A stretch of 64,000 bases of DNA. Origin: Nitrospirillum iridis (lineage in GTDB: Bacteria; Pseudomonadota; Alphaproteobacteria; Azospirillales; Azospirillaceae). The number at the start of each line of letters is the position of its first letter. The first letter of the stretch is position 1. Both the position numbers and the translations under genes were made by a program. Below, piece by piece: positions 36,133 through 45,328 of this stretch. The stretch lies in assembly GCF_014205765.1 (NCBI RefSeq), contig NZ_JACIIZ010000021.1:32966-96965 (forward strand), in the 5' to 3' direction. The notes beneath the pieces are model-generated. The model ran no database searches. It saw only the letters and a program-made list of their open reading frames with translations, and was not told the origin of the DNA.

Positions 36133-36843
36133 ATGACCGACGACAGCCCCGCCCAGCACCGTCCCCTGCTTTACGGGCGTCGTCGCGGCCGGCCGCTGCG
36201 CCAGCACCGCAGCACCCTGCTGGAGGAGTTGCTGCCCCGCCTTCAGCTGGACCCGCCCACCGACGGCGCCGGGATAAATCCGGCGACCCTGTTCCCTGAG
36301 CCCAAGCGCGACCTGTGGTTCGAGGTGGGCTTCGGCGGTGGTGAGCATTTGGCCCAGCAGGCGGCGGCGAACCCGGATATCGGTTTCATCGGGTGTGAGC
36401 CCTTCATCAACGGCGTCGCCAACCTGCTGCAGCATGTCGAGGCGCGGGACCTGTCCGGCAACATCCGCATCTGCCCCGATGATGCCCGCCCCATCCTGGA
36501 CGCCCTGCCGGAGGCCAGCGTGGGCCGCGTCTTCGTGCTGTTCGCTGACCCCTGGCCCAAGCTGCGCCACGCCGAACGCCGCTTCGTCGGTCCCGCCAAC
36601 CTGCCGCGTCTGGCCCGTGTGCTGAAGGACGGGGCGGAGCTGCGCCTGGCGACGGACGATCCCCGGCTGTGCCGCTGGATGCTGGAGCATGCCTGGCGCT
36701 ATCCGGAGCTGGAATGGCTGGCCGAAAAGGCGGCGGACTGGCGGGGCCCCCCGGCCGACTGGGTCCAGACCCGGTACGAGCAAAAGGCGTTGGAGGCCGG
36801 CCGCGTGCCTGTCTATCTCCGCTTCCGCCGGAAGACGCGTTGA
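36133..36843 (+). CDS. trmB: tRNA (guanine-N7-)-methyltransferase
   Basis: Methylates G46 of tRNA with SAM. 236 aa. EVGFGGGEHLAQQA is the SAM motif I, FIGCEPFINGVANLL follows, and VFVLFADPWPKLRHAERR is the catalytic and substrate region. The start ATG 36133 matches the usual alphaproteobacterial N-terminus with LYGRRRGRPLR. In many relatives rimP and nusA follow closely; here about 15.5 kb of other genes intervene. Confidence 0.93.
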   Translation: MTDDSPAQHRPLLYGRRRGRPLRQHRSTLLEELLPRLQLDPPTDGAGINPATLFPEPKRDLWFEVGFGGGEHLAQQAAANPDIGFIGCEPFINGVANLLQHVEARDLSGNIRICPDDARPILDALPEASVGRVFVLFADPWPKLRHAERRFVGPANLPRLARVLKDGAELRLATDDPRLCRWMLEHAWRYPELEWLAEKAADWRGPPADWVQTRYEQKALEAGRVPVYLRFRRKTR

Positions 36844-36940
36844 TATGGGTTCCTCAAGCGCCGGCAGGCCCATCCGGGCCTTTGGCTATCCTCGCATTTC
36901 AGTCCACTGCGTTCCCCGAAATGCTCCGGCCCCCGAAATG

Positions 36941-36993
36941 CTCCGGCGGACGCGGTCGCGTCCTACAGCGGCGTGAAGATGTTCACGCCGCTG
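36941..36993. repeat. Dispersed palindromic repeat, copy B
   Basis: The block CTCCGGCGGACGCGGTCGCG starts at 36941, identical to copy A. Then CAGCGGCGTGAA (36966-36977), GATG, TTCACGCCGCTG (36982-36993) form a perfect 12-bp stem. Stem bases differ from copy A but pairing is kept. Confidence 0.75.
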
Positions 36994-37007
36994 ACGTGCC
37001 ATGGCGC

Positions 37008-38087
37008 TTATGGCCGAGGCTCCGCACCCAGCAGCCGGTCGGCGAATTGGTCCATGGTCTTCTGCGACAGGGCGGTGTTGTTGAGGATGACCACCGTCCG
37101 CCGCCCGTCCAGCCGGTGGCCCAGCACCAGGCGATAGCCCGCCGTCCGTCCGGTTTCCCAGCCGGCCAACACCGTGCGGCCCTGGATGGTCAGTTGGCGC
37201 ACCCGTCCGCCCAGGGCATAGTCCGCCGTGGGCATTTCAACGTGTGTTAGCTGTCGACGGGACTCCGGCGTCAGAAAGCCGGTATCGAACACCAGATGGG
37301 CGCCACGCATCAGGTCGGGTGCGGTGCTGGCATAGCCCCCGGCGGCGGCCAGGTACGGCCGGCGGTCGTTGCGCCAGCGGTCGGGCGGCTCCACGGTCCG
37401 ATAGGACGGCGCGACCGTCTCCAGCGCCTTGTCAGTCGCCGCCGTGGCCTTCATGCCCAACGGGTCCAGGGTGATGGACCGCACAGCCGCCTGGAAAGGC
37501 AGGCCGGTCACCCGTTCCACCACCGCGACCACGACGATCCAGTTCACCATGTTGTAGTCGAACTTGTCCCCGGGCTCGAACATCAGGTCGCCCTGGCAGA
37601 AGCGGGTCAGGGCCTGGCCGGTGGTCAGGTCCGTCGTCAGCAGGGTGGGGTCTTCCTTGCCCGCCGCGCTGAACAGGTTGGGCAGGCCGCTGGCGTTGCA
37701 CAGCAGGCGGCGCAAGGTGAGCTTGGCGCCGGTGTCGGCGCGGTAGTCGGGCAGGAAGCGCGTGAGGGGGGCGTCCAGGTCCAGCAGGCCGCGCTCCACC
37801 AGCTTCAGCACCGTCACCGTCGTCAGCCACTTGCTGATGGAGGCGATGGCATAGGGCGTGTCGGCCTTGGCCGGCAGCCGGGCCTCGATATCGGCGTAGC
37901 CCACGGTGCGGATGTAATCCGGCTTTCCCATACGGCCCAGCATGACCACGCCCTGGAAGCCCGCGTCGCGGACGAAGGCGTCAACCACGGCGTCCGGTTG
38001 CTGGTCGGCGCCGGCCGGCCAGGCGGGAACGGCGGACAGCAGCGGCAGGGCGGCTCCCGCCCCCAGCAGGGCGCGGCGGTTCAGCAT
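37008..38087 (-). CDS. Exported serine hydrolase, beta-lactamase class C family
   Basis: 359 aa. The signal peptide has twin arginines (NRRALLGAGAALPLLSA), suggesting Tat or Sec export. The nucleophile motif SxxK is Ser83-Lys86 (SISK). The usual YxN is Tyr178-Asn-Met, so the third residue is altered; a peptidase or esterase activity rather than a classical beta-lactamase is likely. Substrate unknown. Ten bases separate its start from the alpha/beta hydrolase stop codon upstream, so the two are probably co-transcribed. Confidence 0.82.
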   Translation of the reverse strand: MLNRRALLGAGAALPLLSAVPAWPAGADQQPDAVVDAFVRDAGFQGVVMLGRMGKPDYIRTVGYADIEARLPAKADTPYAIASISKWLTTVTVLKLVERGLLDLDAPLTRFLPDYRADTGAKLTLRRLLCNASGLPNLFSAAGKEDPTLLTTDLTTGQALTRFCQGDLMFEPGDKFDYNMVNWIVVVAVVERVTGLPFQAAVRSITLDPLGMKATAATDKALETVAPSYRTVEPPDRWRNDRRPYLAAAGGYASTAPDLMRGAHLVFDTGFLTPESRRQLTHVEMPTADYALGGRVRQLTIQGRTVLAGWETGRTAGYRLVLGHRLDGRRTVVILNNTALSQKTMDQFADRLLGAEPRP

Positions 38088-38097
38088 GGGGGTTTCC

Positions 38098-38850
38098 TCA
38101 TTCCAGCAGCTCGCCCACCGTACGGGCGATCAGGTCCAGGTCCTGTGGCCGGGACAGGCGGTGGTCGCCGTCCTTCACCAGGGTGACGCGCACGTCGTCG
38201 TGGGCCACCGCCGCGGCCAGGTCCAGGCTGGTCCCCCACGGCACGTCGGGGTCGCGTTGGCCGTGGATCAGGCGGACGGGCACGGGCGGCAGGGCGATGG
38301 GGCCGTTGAGCAGCAGGTGGCGCCGACCGTCCTCGATCAACGCGCGGGTGATGGGATAGCCGGCATCGTCATACAGCGAGGGCCGCCGCCATTCCCCATC
38401 GCGCATCAGGGTGGCGCGGGCGTCCCCGTCCATGCCGGCCCACATCAGCCGTTCGGTGAAGTCCGGCGCCGGGGCGATGCCCACCAGGGCGCGCACCCGT
38501 TCCGGCCGGGCCAGCGCCGCCAGCAGCATGATCCAGCCGCCCATGCTGGATCCCACCAGGATTTGCGGCCCGTCCGTCACCTGGTCCAGCACGGCGACCG
38601 CGTCCTCGGCCCAGCCGCCGATGGTGCCGTCGCGGAATTCACCGCTGGAGATGCCGTGGCCCTGATAGTCGAACCGGACGAAGGCCTGGCCCCGGGATTG
38701 GGCGTAGGCCTCCAGCGCGGTGGCCTTGGACCCCGTCATGTCGGACTTCAGCCCCCCGAGGAAGACAATTCCGGGGCCACGGCCAGGGCTATGTCGATAG
38801 GCTATGGTGGCGGCCCCCCGCTGTACGCTATGTATCGACGCAACCGCCAT
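38098..38850 (-). CDS. Alpha/beta hydrolase
   Basis: 250 aa. Nucleophile elbow GSSMGGW (Ser102), oxyanion region FLGGLKSDMTG, Asp in HGQRDPDVP and His in DGDHRLSRP complete the triad. It resembles the ABHD10-like palmitoyl-protein/carboxylesterase group. No signal peptide. The ATG at 38850 lies only 15 bases from the plus-strand start at 38866, so both promoters must lie inside the opposite genes. Confidence 0.85.
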   Translation of the reverse strand: MAVASIHSVQRGAATIAYRHSPGRGPGIVFLGGLKSDMTGSKATALEAYAQSRGQAFVRFDYQGHGISSGEFRDGTIGGWAEDAVAVLDQVTDGPQILVGSSMGGWIMLLAALARPERVRALVGIAPAPDFTERLMWAGMDGDARATLMRDGEWRRPSLYDDAGYPITRALIEDGRRHLLLNGPIALPPVPVRLIHGQRDPDVPWGTSLDLAAAVAHDDVRVTLVKDGDHRLSRPQDLDLIARTVGELLE

Positions 38851-38865
38851 GCTTGCCTGTCCCAG

Positions 38866-40155
38866 ATGACCCTGACCCATACCCCCGGCACCGTAACGGC
38901 CCCGGCCGATAGCGGCAATCCCGCGCTCGCCCCCGATGGGGCCAGTCCCGATGGAGCCACCGCCGCGGGCTGGTTCGGCGGCGGCCGGCCCGTGGTGCTG
39001 CAGGTCATCCCCAACCTGGTGACAGGTGGGGCGGAGCGGGGCTGCATCGATATGGCTGCGGCGCTGATGCGGGCGGGCGGCACCGCGCTGGTCGCGTCCG
39101 CCGGCGGCCCCATGGCGCGCGAGCTGGAACGCTACAAGGCCGAACACATCACCCTGCCGTTGGCGTCCAAGAATCCCTTCACCATCTGGCGCAACGCCCG
39201 CCGGCTCGAGGCCCTGATCCGCGAACGCGGCGTCGACATCATCCATGCCCGCTCGCGCGCCCCGGCGTGGAGCGCCTGGATCGCCGCCCGCCGCACCGGC
39301 ATCCCCTTCGTCACCACCTTCCACGCCCCCTATAATTTCAAGGGGGAGATGAAGCGCCGCTACAACAGCGTCATGGGCAAGGGTGATCGGGTCATCGCCG
39401 TTTCCCGCTTCGTGGCGGAGCATGTGACGAAGAATTATGGCGTGGGGCCGGACCGGTTGCGCACCATCCCGCGGGGCATCGACGCCTTCACCCTGGATCC
39501 GGAGCGGGTCAGCCAGGAACGGCTGATCAAGCTGGCGCGCGACTGGCGCCTGCCGGAGGACCAGCGCATCGTCCTGTTGCCCGGCCGCCTGACCCGCTGG
39601 AAGGGCCAGCTGGACCTGATCGAGGCCATCGCCCGGCTGAAACGGGCTGACGTGCGCGCCGTGCTGGTCGGTTCCGACCAGGGGCGGACGGAGTACCGGG
39701 CCGAACTGGTGGCCCGCATCAGGGAACTGGGCTTGGACGGCCAGGTCACCATCGCCGACCACTGCAACGACATGGCGGCGGCCTATCTGCTGTCCGACGT
39801 GGTGGTCAGCGCCTCGGCCAGACCGGAGGCGTTCGGCCGGGTGATCGTGGAGGCCCAGGCCATGGGCAAGCCCGTCATCGTCACCAACCACGGCGCCGTC
39901 GCGGAAACGGTGATCGATGGTGAAACCGGCCTGGTCGTCCCGCCTGGCGACCCGGCCACCATGGCGGCCGCCATTGGCGAGGCCTTGGCGCTGGACGCCT
40001 TGCAGCGCCGCGCCCTGGCGGCGGACGCCCGCCGTTTCGTGCTGGAGAACTACACCCGCGAGCGCATGTGCGACGCCACGCTGGCGGTCTATGCCGAGCT
40101 GCTGCACCTGCGCGCCACCACCGGCATGGCCGCCCACCGCAAGGCGGCTTCGTGA
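38866..40155 (+). CDS. Glycosyltransferase family 4
   Basis: 429 aa GT-B fold. VIPNLVTGGAERGCIDMA is the N-terminal acceptor-side loop; VLLPGRLTRWKGQLDLIEAI and SARPEAFGRVIVEAQAMGKP (donor-binding E-x7-E region) are the family signatures. It probably adds a sugar to LPS or another cell-surface glycan. About 30 low-complexity residues precede the fold. ATG 38830 would lengthen it by 12 residues and overlap the divergent hydrolase. It overlaps the next glycosyltransferase by 4 bases. Confidence 0.85.
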   Translation: MTLTHTPGTVTAPADSGNPALAPDGASPDGATAAGWFGGGRPVVLQVIPNLVTGGAERGCIDMAAALMRAGGTALVASAGGPMARELERYKAEHITLPLASKNPFTIWRNARRLEALIRERGVDIIHARSRAPAWSAWIAARRTGIPFVTTFHAPYNFKGEMKRRYNSVMGKGDRVIAVSRFVAEHVTKNYGVGPDRLRTIPRGIDAFTLDPERVSQERLIKLARDWRLPEDQRIVLLPGRLTRWKGQLDLIEAIARLKRADVRAVLVGSDQGRTEYRAELVARIRELGLDGQVTIADHCNDMAAAYLLSDVVVSASARPEAFGRVIVEAQAMGKPVIVTNHGAVAETVIDGETGLVVPPGDPATMAAAIGEALALDALQRRALAADARRFVLENYTRERMCDATLAVYAELLHLRATTGMAAHRKAAS

Positions 40156-41138
40156 GCGCTGGCGCCGCCCCGGACGCCGGACGCGTGCTGGTCATCCGGC
40201 TGGGGGCCCTGGGTGACCTGGTGCAATGCTTCGACGCCTTCCAGGCCATCCGCGGCCGGCACCCCCGTGCCCACATCACCCTGCTGACCGGGTCGGCCTT
40301 CGTCGGCTTCGGCCAGGCCATGCCCTGGTTCGACGCGGTCTGGGCCGATCCCCGCAGCCGCAGCCCGCTGGCCTATCTGCGCCTGCGGGCGCGCTTGCGT
40401 GCCGGCCGCTTCGACACCATCTACGATCTGCAGAACAAGCCGCGCACCGCCCGGTACTTCTGGCTGATGGGCCCGGGGCGCCGGCCGCGCTGGTCGGGTG
40501 CCGCCCCCGGCGCGGCCTTTCCCCTGCCGGATGTGAGGGGCCTACACAACCACGACCGTTACCGCGCCCAATTGGCGGTGGCCGGTGTGCCGGACACGGG
40601 TGCGGCCGATCTGGAGTGGCTGGCGGGCGATGTGACCGGCCTGGCGCCGGAAGGACGGTTCGTCCTGCTGGTGCCGGGCTGTTCCCCGCACCTGCCGCAC
40701 AAGCGCTGGCCGGCGGAGCGCTACGCCGATCTGGGCCGGCGCCTGGCGGACCGGGGCATGACCCCGGTGGTGGTGGGAACCAACGCCGACCGCGACGCGG
40801 CGGGGGCCATCCTGCGCGACTGTCCCTGGGCGGTGGACCTGGTGGGCCGCACCAGTCTGGGCCAGCTGGCCAGCCTGGCCCGCCGGGCGGAGGGGGCGGT
40901 GGGCAACGACACCGGCCCCATCTTCCTGGCGGCGGCGCTGGGGTGTCCGACGTTGATGATCATGTCGCACCACACCGATCCCGTCCGCTCGGCCCCCTGG
41001 GGACCGAACGCCGCCTGGATCAAGTCCCTGGATTTGGCCGATTTGGGCGTGGACGCGGTGGAGAACGCCTTGCGCCTGCGGCCGCCGCCGGACATCGGCC
41101 CGGATGCCTCCCCCCACGGGATGGCCGACGGGATTTGA
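40152..41138 (+). CDS. Glycosyltransferase family 9 (heptosyltransferase-like)
   Basis: 328 aa from GTG 40152, overlapping the GT4 stop codon. VLVIRLGALGDLVQCFDAFQ is the GT9 N-terminal motif; GNDTGPIFLAAALGCPTL is the nucleotide-sugar-binding block. HKRWPAERYADL sits in the donor domain. Likely an ADP-heptose or related transferase in LPS core assembly, acting with the GT4 protein. Sugar specificity cannot be read from sequence. Confidence 0.87.
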   Translation: MSAGAAPDAGRVLVIRLGALGDLVQCFDAFQAIRGRHPRAHITLLTGSAFVGFGQAMPWFDAVWADPRSRSPLAYLRLRARLRAGRFDTIYDLQNKPRTARYFWLMGPGRRPRWSGAAPGAAFPLPDVRGLHNHDRYRAQLAVAGVPDTGAADLEWLAGDVTGLAPEGRFVLLVPGCSPHLPHKRWPAERYADLGRRLADRGMTPVVVGTNADRDAAGAILRDCPWAVDLVGRTSLGQLASLARRAEGAVGNDTGPIFLAAALGCPTLMIMSHHTDPVRSAPWGPNAAWIKSLDLADLGVDAVENALRLRPPPDIGPDASPHGMADGI

Positions 41139-41235
41139 CCAACCATTTTCCACTTGTTGCGCGCACCTGTGCCCTGGGGGACACAGCCATGCGGCCCCTT
41201 GGGCCCGTCAGCCGGCTTACCCCCGGGCCCAACCC

Positions 41236-41264
41236 TTGACAGTTACGCCCCCGCTACCCAAAGT
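41236..41264 (+). promoter_or_regulatory. Candidate sigma70 promoter of thrS
   Basis: TTGACA (41236-41241), 17-base spacer, CAAAGT (41259-41264). The -35 is perfect, the -10 weak. It stands about 36 bases before the thrS ATG. Confidence 0.4.
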
Positions 41265-41299
41265 CGCCCTTCCTCACTCTTGGACAAACCCTGAACGCC

Positions 41300-43288
41300 A
41301 TGACGACCGCCGAAAACCTTGACCAGCCCCAGATCGCGATCACGTTGCCCGACGGCAACGTGCGAACTTACGCGGCGGGTGTCACCGGTCTGGACATCGC
41401 GCAGTCGATCTCCAAGAGCCTGGCGAAGGCGGCCCTGGCCGTGACGGTGGACGGGGAAGAGCGCGACCTGTCGCGCGCCATCGAGCATGACGCCAAGGTC
41501 GCCATCCTGACGCGCGACGCGCCCTACGCGCTGGAACTGATCCGCCACGACTGCGCCCACATCCTGGCGGAGGCGGTGCAGCAGCTGTACCCCGGCACGC
41601 AGGTGACGATCGGCCCGTCGATATCCACCGGCTTCTACTACGACTTCGCCCGGGATGAGCCGTTCACGCCCGACGACCTGGTGAAGATCGAGAAGCGCAT
41701 GCACGAGATCGTGGATGCGGACAGCCCCTTCACACGTGAGGTTTGGGACCGGGACGAGGCCATCGCCCATTTCAAATCGATCGGCGAGCACTACAAGGCC
41801 GAGATCATCGGCGACATCCCGGCGGGCGAGAAGATCAGCATCTACCGCCAGGGCGGCTGGTATGACCTGTGCCGCGGCCCCCACCTGCCGTCCACCTCGA
41901 AGATCGGCCACGCCTTCAAGCTGATGAAGGTCGCCGGCGCCTACTGGCGCGGTGACAGCCGCAACCCCATGCTCCAGCGCATCTACGGCACCGCCTGGCG
42001 GACGGAGAAGGAGCTGGCGGAACACCTGCACCAGATCGAGGAAGCGGAAAAGCGCGACCATCGCAAGCTGGGCCGCGAGATGGATCTGTTCCACCTGCAG
42101 GAAGAGGCGGCGGGCAGCGTCTTCTGGCACCCCAAGGGCTGGACCCTGTGGCAGGCGCTGGAACGCTACATCCGGGGCAAGCTGAAGGAGGCGGGCTATC
42201 TGGAGGTGCGTACGCCGCAACTCTACGACAGCAGCCTGTTCAAGGCGTCCGGCCACTGGGACATGTACGGCGACAACATGTTCAAGATCCGGGAGTCGGT
42301 GGACGACCAGGGCCGCGAGAAGTTCCTGGGGCTGAAGCCGATGAACTGCCCGGCCCACGTCCAGATCTTCCGCCAGGGCCTGAAAAGCTACCGCGACCTG
42401 CCCATGCGCCTGGCGGAGTTCGGCGCTTGCCACCGCAACGAGCCCTCGGGCGCGCTGCACGGCATCCTGCGCGTCCGCGCCTTCACCCAGGACGACGCCC
42501 ATATCTTCTGCACCGAGGACCAGGTGCCGACCGAGGCGGCGGATTACTTCAAGCTGCAGTTGGGCGTGTACAAGGATCTGGGCTTCGACAAGATCGCCGT
42601 GAAGCTGGCGCTGCGCCCCGACGTGCGTGCCGGCAGCGACGCGGTGTGGGACAAGGCCGAGCAGGGCCTGCGCGACGCCTTGACCGCCAACGGGCTGGAG
42701 TTCGAGGAGTTGCCGGGCGAGGGCGCCTTCTACGGCCCCAAGGTGGAATTCCACCTGACCGACGCCATCGGCCGTACCTGGCAGTGCGGCACCCTGCAGC
42801 TGGATTTCGTGCTGCCGGAACGCCTGGACGCCAGCTATATCGGCGCCGACGGCGCCCGCCATCGGCCGGTGATGCTGCATCGGGCCATCCTGGGCTCGTT
42901 CGAACGCTTCATCGGCATGATGATCGAGCACTACGCCGGCAAGTTCCCGCTGTGGCTGTCGCCGGTCCAGGCCACCGTCTGCACCATCACGTCCGAGGCC
43001 GACGCCTACGCCGAGGACGTGGCCAAGGTGATGGCCAAGGCCGGCCTGCGGGTCGAGGTTGACACCCGCAACGAGAAGATCAATTTCAAGGTCCGCGAGC
43101 ACTCGCTGGCCAAGGTGCCGGTCCTGGTGGTGGTCGGCGGGCGCGAGGCGGAGAACCGTACCGTGGCCCTGCGCCGCCTGGGCGGCAAGGACCAGGAGCT
43201 GTTGTCCCTTGACGACGCGGTGGCGGCGCTTAAGTTGGAAGCGCAGGCCCCTGTCCCTTCGGAGGGAGTGACGGACGCCGCGTTCTGA
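41300..43288 (+). CDS. thrS: Threonyl-tRNA synthetase
   Basis: Class II synthetase, 662 aa. It has a TGS domain (residues 1-65), an editing domain with the HxxxH site ([11 protein letters not shown]) and a class II core. [10 protein letters not shown] holds the zinc-binding cysteine, motif 2 is [20 protein letters not shown], and [19 protein letters not shown] is motif 3. The C-terminal anticodon-binding domain follows. A nested-stem terminator separates it from infC. Confidence 0.97.
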   Translation: MTTAENLDQPQIAITLPDGNVRTYAAGVTGLDIAQSISKSLAKAALAVTVDGEERDLSRAIEHDAKVAILTRDAPYALELIRHDCAHILAEAVQQLYPGTQVTIGPSISTGFYYDFARDEPFTPDDLVKIEKRMHEIVDADSPFTREVWDRDEAIAHFKSIGEHYKAEIIGDIPAGEKISIYRQGGWYDLCRGPHLPSTSKIGHAFKLMKVAGAYWRGDSRNPMLQRIYGTAWRTEKELAEHLHQIEEAEKRDHRKLGREMDLFHLQEEAAGSVFWHPKGWTLWQALERYIRGKLKEAGYLEVRTPQLYDSSLFKASGHWDMYGDNMFKIRESVDDQGREKFLGLKPMNCPAHVQIFRQGLKSYRDLPMRLAEFGACHRNEPSGALHGILRVRAFTQDDAHIFCTEDQVPTEAADYFKLQLGVYKDLGFDKIAVKLALRPDVRAGSDAVWDKAEQGLRDALTANGLEFEELPGEGAFYGPKVEFHLTDAIGRTWQCGTLQLDFVLPERLDASYIGADGARHRPVMLHRAILGSFERFIGMMIEHYAGKFPLWLSPVQATVCTITSEADAYAEDVAKVMAKAGLRVEVDTRNEKINFKVREHSLAKVPVLVVVGGREAENRTVALRRLGGKDQELLSLDDAVAALKLEAQAPVPSEGVTDAAF

Positions 43289-43305
43289 GGATAATTATGG
43301 TCTGA

Positions 43306-43363
43306 CCAGCGCCTGACGGGGCTGCGGAGAGAAATCCGCAGTTGCGCGGCGCTGGCTTTTCTT
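43306..43363 (+). terminator. Nested-stem terminator after thrS
   Basis: Outer arms CCAGCGCC (43306-43313) and GGCGCTGG (43348-43355) enclose a perfect inner hairpin CTGCGGA GAGAAA TCCGCAG (43322-43341); CTTTTCTT follows. It could equally be an attenuator for infC. Confidence 0.8.
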
Positions 43364-43463
43364 ACAAGTACACACTACGACTTTTTATGACCCGGTGACG
43401 CCGTCCGCCCCATACCGGGGCCCCACCCACCCGACGGCCACCGTAAACCAGGGAGAAGGTTCC

Positions 43464-44000
43464 ATAGCCAGGCCCAGCCAAGAGTCGGCCCCCACCCGTG
43501 AGGGGCCGCGCGTTAACCGGGAGATCAACGCTCGTTCCGTCCGCCTCATCGACGCCGCTGGCGAGATGGTTGGCGTCGTTAGTCTGCGCGATGCACTGAT
43601 CGCCGCCGAAGAGGCCGGACTCGACTTGGTCGAGGTCTCGCCCAACGCGGAACCGCCCGTCTGCAAAATCCTCGACTACGGCAAGTTCAAGTACGAGGCG
43701 CAGAAGAAGGCAGCCGAGGCGCGCAAGAAGCAGAAGATCATCGAAGTCAAAGAGATCAAGCTGCGCCCCAACATCGACGACAACGATTACGACGTGAAGA
43801 TGCGCAGCGCGCGCCGCTTCCTCGAGGAGGGCGACAAGGTGAAGGTCACCATGCGCTTCCGCGGTCGTGAAATGGCCCACCAGGATCTAGGCATGAACGT
43901 GCTGGTGCGCGTCCGGGAACTCTTGGACGACATGGCCAAGGTCGAGCAGATGCCCAAACTGGAAGGCAAGCAGATGATCATGATCCTGGCGCCCCGCTAA
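43464..44000 (+). CDS. infC: Translation initiation factor IF-3, probable AUA start
   Basis: IF-3 binds the 30S subunit and proofreads start codons. 178 aa. The N-domain has [17 protein letters not shown] and the linker is Lys-rich ([20 protein letters not shown]). The C-domain has [20 protein letters not shown] and [10 protein letters not shown]. The family N-terminus ([17 protein letters not shown]) begins at ATA 43464, which has GGGAG about 8 bases upstream. No ATG, GTG or TTG lies suitably in frame nearby except GTG 43395. Rare starts let IF-3 repress its own mRNA. No rpmI or rplT follows. Confidence 0.93.
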   Translation: MARPSQESAPTREGPRVNREINARSVRLIDAAGEMVGVVSLRDALIAAEEAGLDLVEVSPNAEPPVCKILDYGKFKYEAQKKAAEARKKQKIIEVKEIKLRPNIDDNDYDVKMRSARRFLEEGDKVKVTMRFRGREMAHQDLGMNVLVRVRELLDDMAKVEQMPKLEGKQMIMILAPR

Positions 44001-44035
44001 GGGACACCGGGACAGGTCACTGGCCGTCTTCGTCA

Positions 44036-44075
44036 AAGGCCCCCGGAACTTCGGTTCCGGGGGCCTTGTCGTTTT
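44036..44075 (+). terminator. Strong terminator after infC
   Basis: AAGGCCCCCGGAAC (44036-44049), TTCG tetraloop, GTTCCGGGGGCCTT (44054-44067), then GTCGTTTT. Perfect 14-bp stem. Confidence 0.92.
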
Positions 44076-44098
44076 GGTGCTCGTTTTCGACCAGGCGG

Positions 44099-44157
44099 CG
44101 GGCGGCCACGGTCGCGGCCTACGGCACGGGCGAAAATCCCGCGCCGCTGGTATAAGG
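44099..44157. repeat. Dispersed palindromic repeat, diverged copy C
   Basis: Shares the spaced block GGCGG-C-CGGTCGCG and the exact end GCCGCTGGTATAAG with copy A. The hairpin is imperfect (CGGCACGGG with CCCGCGCCG). It lies between the infC terminator and mtnA. Confidence 0.55.
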
Positions 44158-44184
44158 GGCGAAACGGGATACGAGGGGCGGCTC

Positions 44185-45324
44185 ATGAAAGTGGCGGGCG
44201 AGGCGATGCGGACCATTTGGCTTGAGCCCGATGGCCGGACCGTCGGCATCATCGACCAGACGCGGCTGCCCTTCCGGTATGAGACGGCGGCGCTGTCCGA
44301 CCTGGCGGCCATGGCGACCGCCATCACCACCATGCAGGTGCGGGGCGCCCCCCTGATCGGGGCCGCGGCCGCCTATGGCATGGCGCTGGCCATGCGTCCG
44401 GACGCGGCGGACGGTGGGGTGGAGGATGGCGACGTTGAACGGGCCCATGCCCGCCTGCTGGCCACGCGGCCCACGGCGGTGAACTTGCGCTGGGCGCTGG
44501 ACCGCATGCGTGAGGTGCTGCTGCTGACCCCGCCGTCCGACCGGTTGGATCGCGCCTATGCGGAGGCGGCCGCCATCGCCGATGAGGATGTGGAGATTTG
44601 CCGGTCCATCGGCCGGCACGGCCTGCATCTGATCCGCGCCGCGCACCTGCGCAATCCCGACCGGCCGGTGCGCGTCCTCACCCACTGCAACGCCGGCTGG
44701 CTGGCCACGGTCGATTGGGGCACGGCCACGGCGCCGCTCTACCTCGCGCATGAGGCCGGCATCCCCCTGCATGTCTGGGTGGATGAGACCCGCCCGCGCA
44801 ACCAGGGCGCCTTCCTCACCGCCTGGGAGCTGGGCCAGCATGGGGTGCCCCATGCTGTCATCCCCGACAACACCGGCGGCCACCTGATGCAGCATGGCCT
44901 GGTCGACCTGGTCATCGTCGGCACCGACCGCACGACCGCCAAGGGCGACGTGGCCAACAAGATCGGCACCTACCTGAAGGCGCTGGCTGCCCGGGACAAC
45001 GACGTGCCCTTCTACGTGGCCTTGCCGTCCAGCACCATAGACTGGACGCTGGAGGACGGCGTCCAGGGCATCCCCATCGAGGAACGCTCCGGCGACGAGG
45101 TGGCGCTCATCACCGGACTGGCCGGCCATGGCGGGCTGGAGACGGTGCGCCTGGTGCCGGAGGGCAGCGCGGTGGTGAACTACGCCTTCGACGTCACCCC
45201 CGCCCGCCTGGTCACCGGCCTGATCACCGAACGCGGCGTGTGCAGCCCGGAAGATTTGGCCCAGCTGTTCCCCGACCACCAGCCCCCGGCCGCCATGGGC
45301 CGGGTGCCGGTGAATGACGAATAG
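44185..45324 (+). CDS. mtnA: S-methyl-5-thioribose-1-phosphate isomerase
   Basis: Isomerises 5-methylthioribose-1-phosphate to methylthioribulose-1-phosphate (and the 5-deoxy analogue). 379 aa. [16 protein letters not shown] is present, with catalytic Cys168 (LTHCNAG) and Asp248 ([18 protein letters not shown]). ATG 44185 is set by the family N-terminus [10 protein letters not shown] a few residues in. mtnK and a class II aldolase 3-6 kb downstream supply the steps before and after. Converges on the next gene with a 4-base gap. Confidence 0.95.
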   Translation: MKVAGEAMRTIWLEPDGRTVGIIDQTRLPFRYETAALSDLAAMATAITTMQVRGAPLIGAAAAYGMALAMRPDAADGGVEDGDVERAHARLLATRPTAVNLRWALDRMREVLLLTPPSDRLDRAYAEAAAIADEDVEICRSIGRHGLHLIRAAHLRNPDRPVRVLTHCNAGWLATVDWGTATAPLYLAHEAGIPLHVWVDETRPRNQGAFLTAWELGQHGVPHAVIPDNTGGHLMQHGLVDLVIVGTDRTTAKGDVANKIGTYLKALAARDNDVPFYVALPSSTIDWTLEDGVQGIPIEERSGDEVALITGLAGHGGLETVRLVPEGSAVVNYAFDVTPARLVTGLITERGVCSPEDLAQLFPDHQPPAAMGRVPVNDE

Positions 45325-45328
45325 GCCG

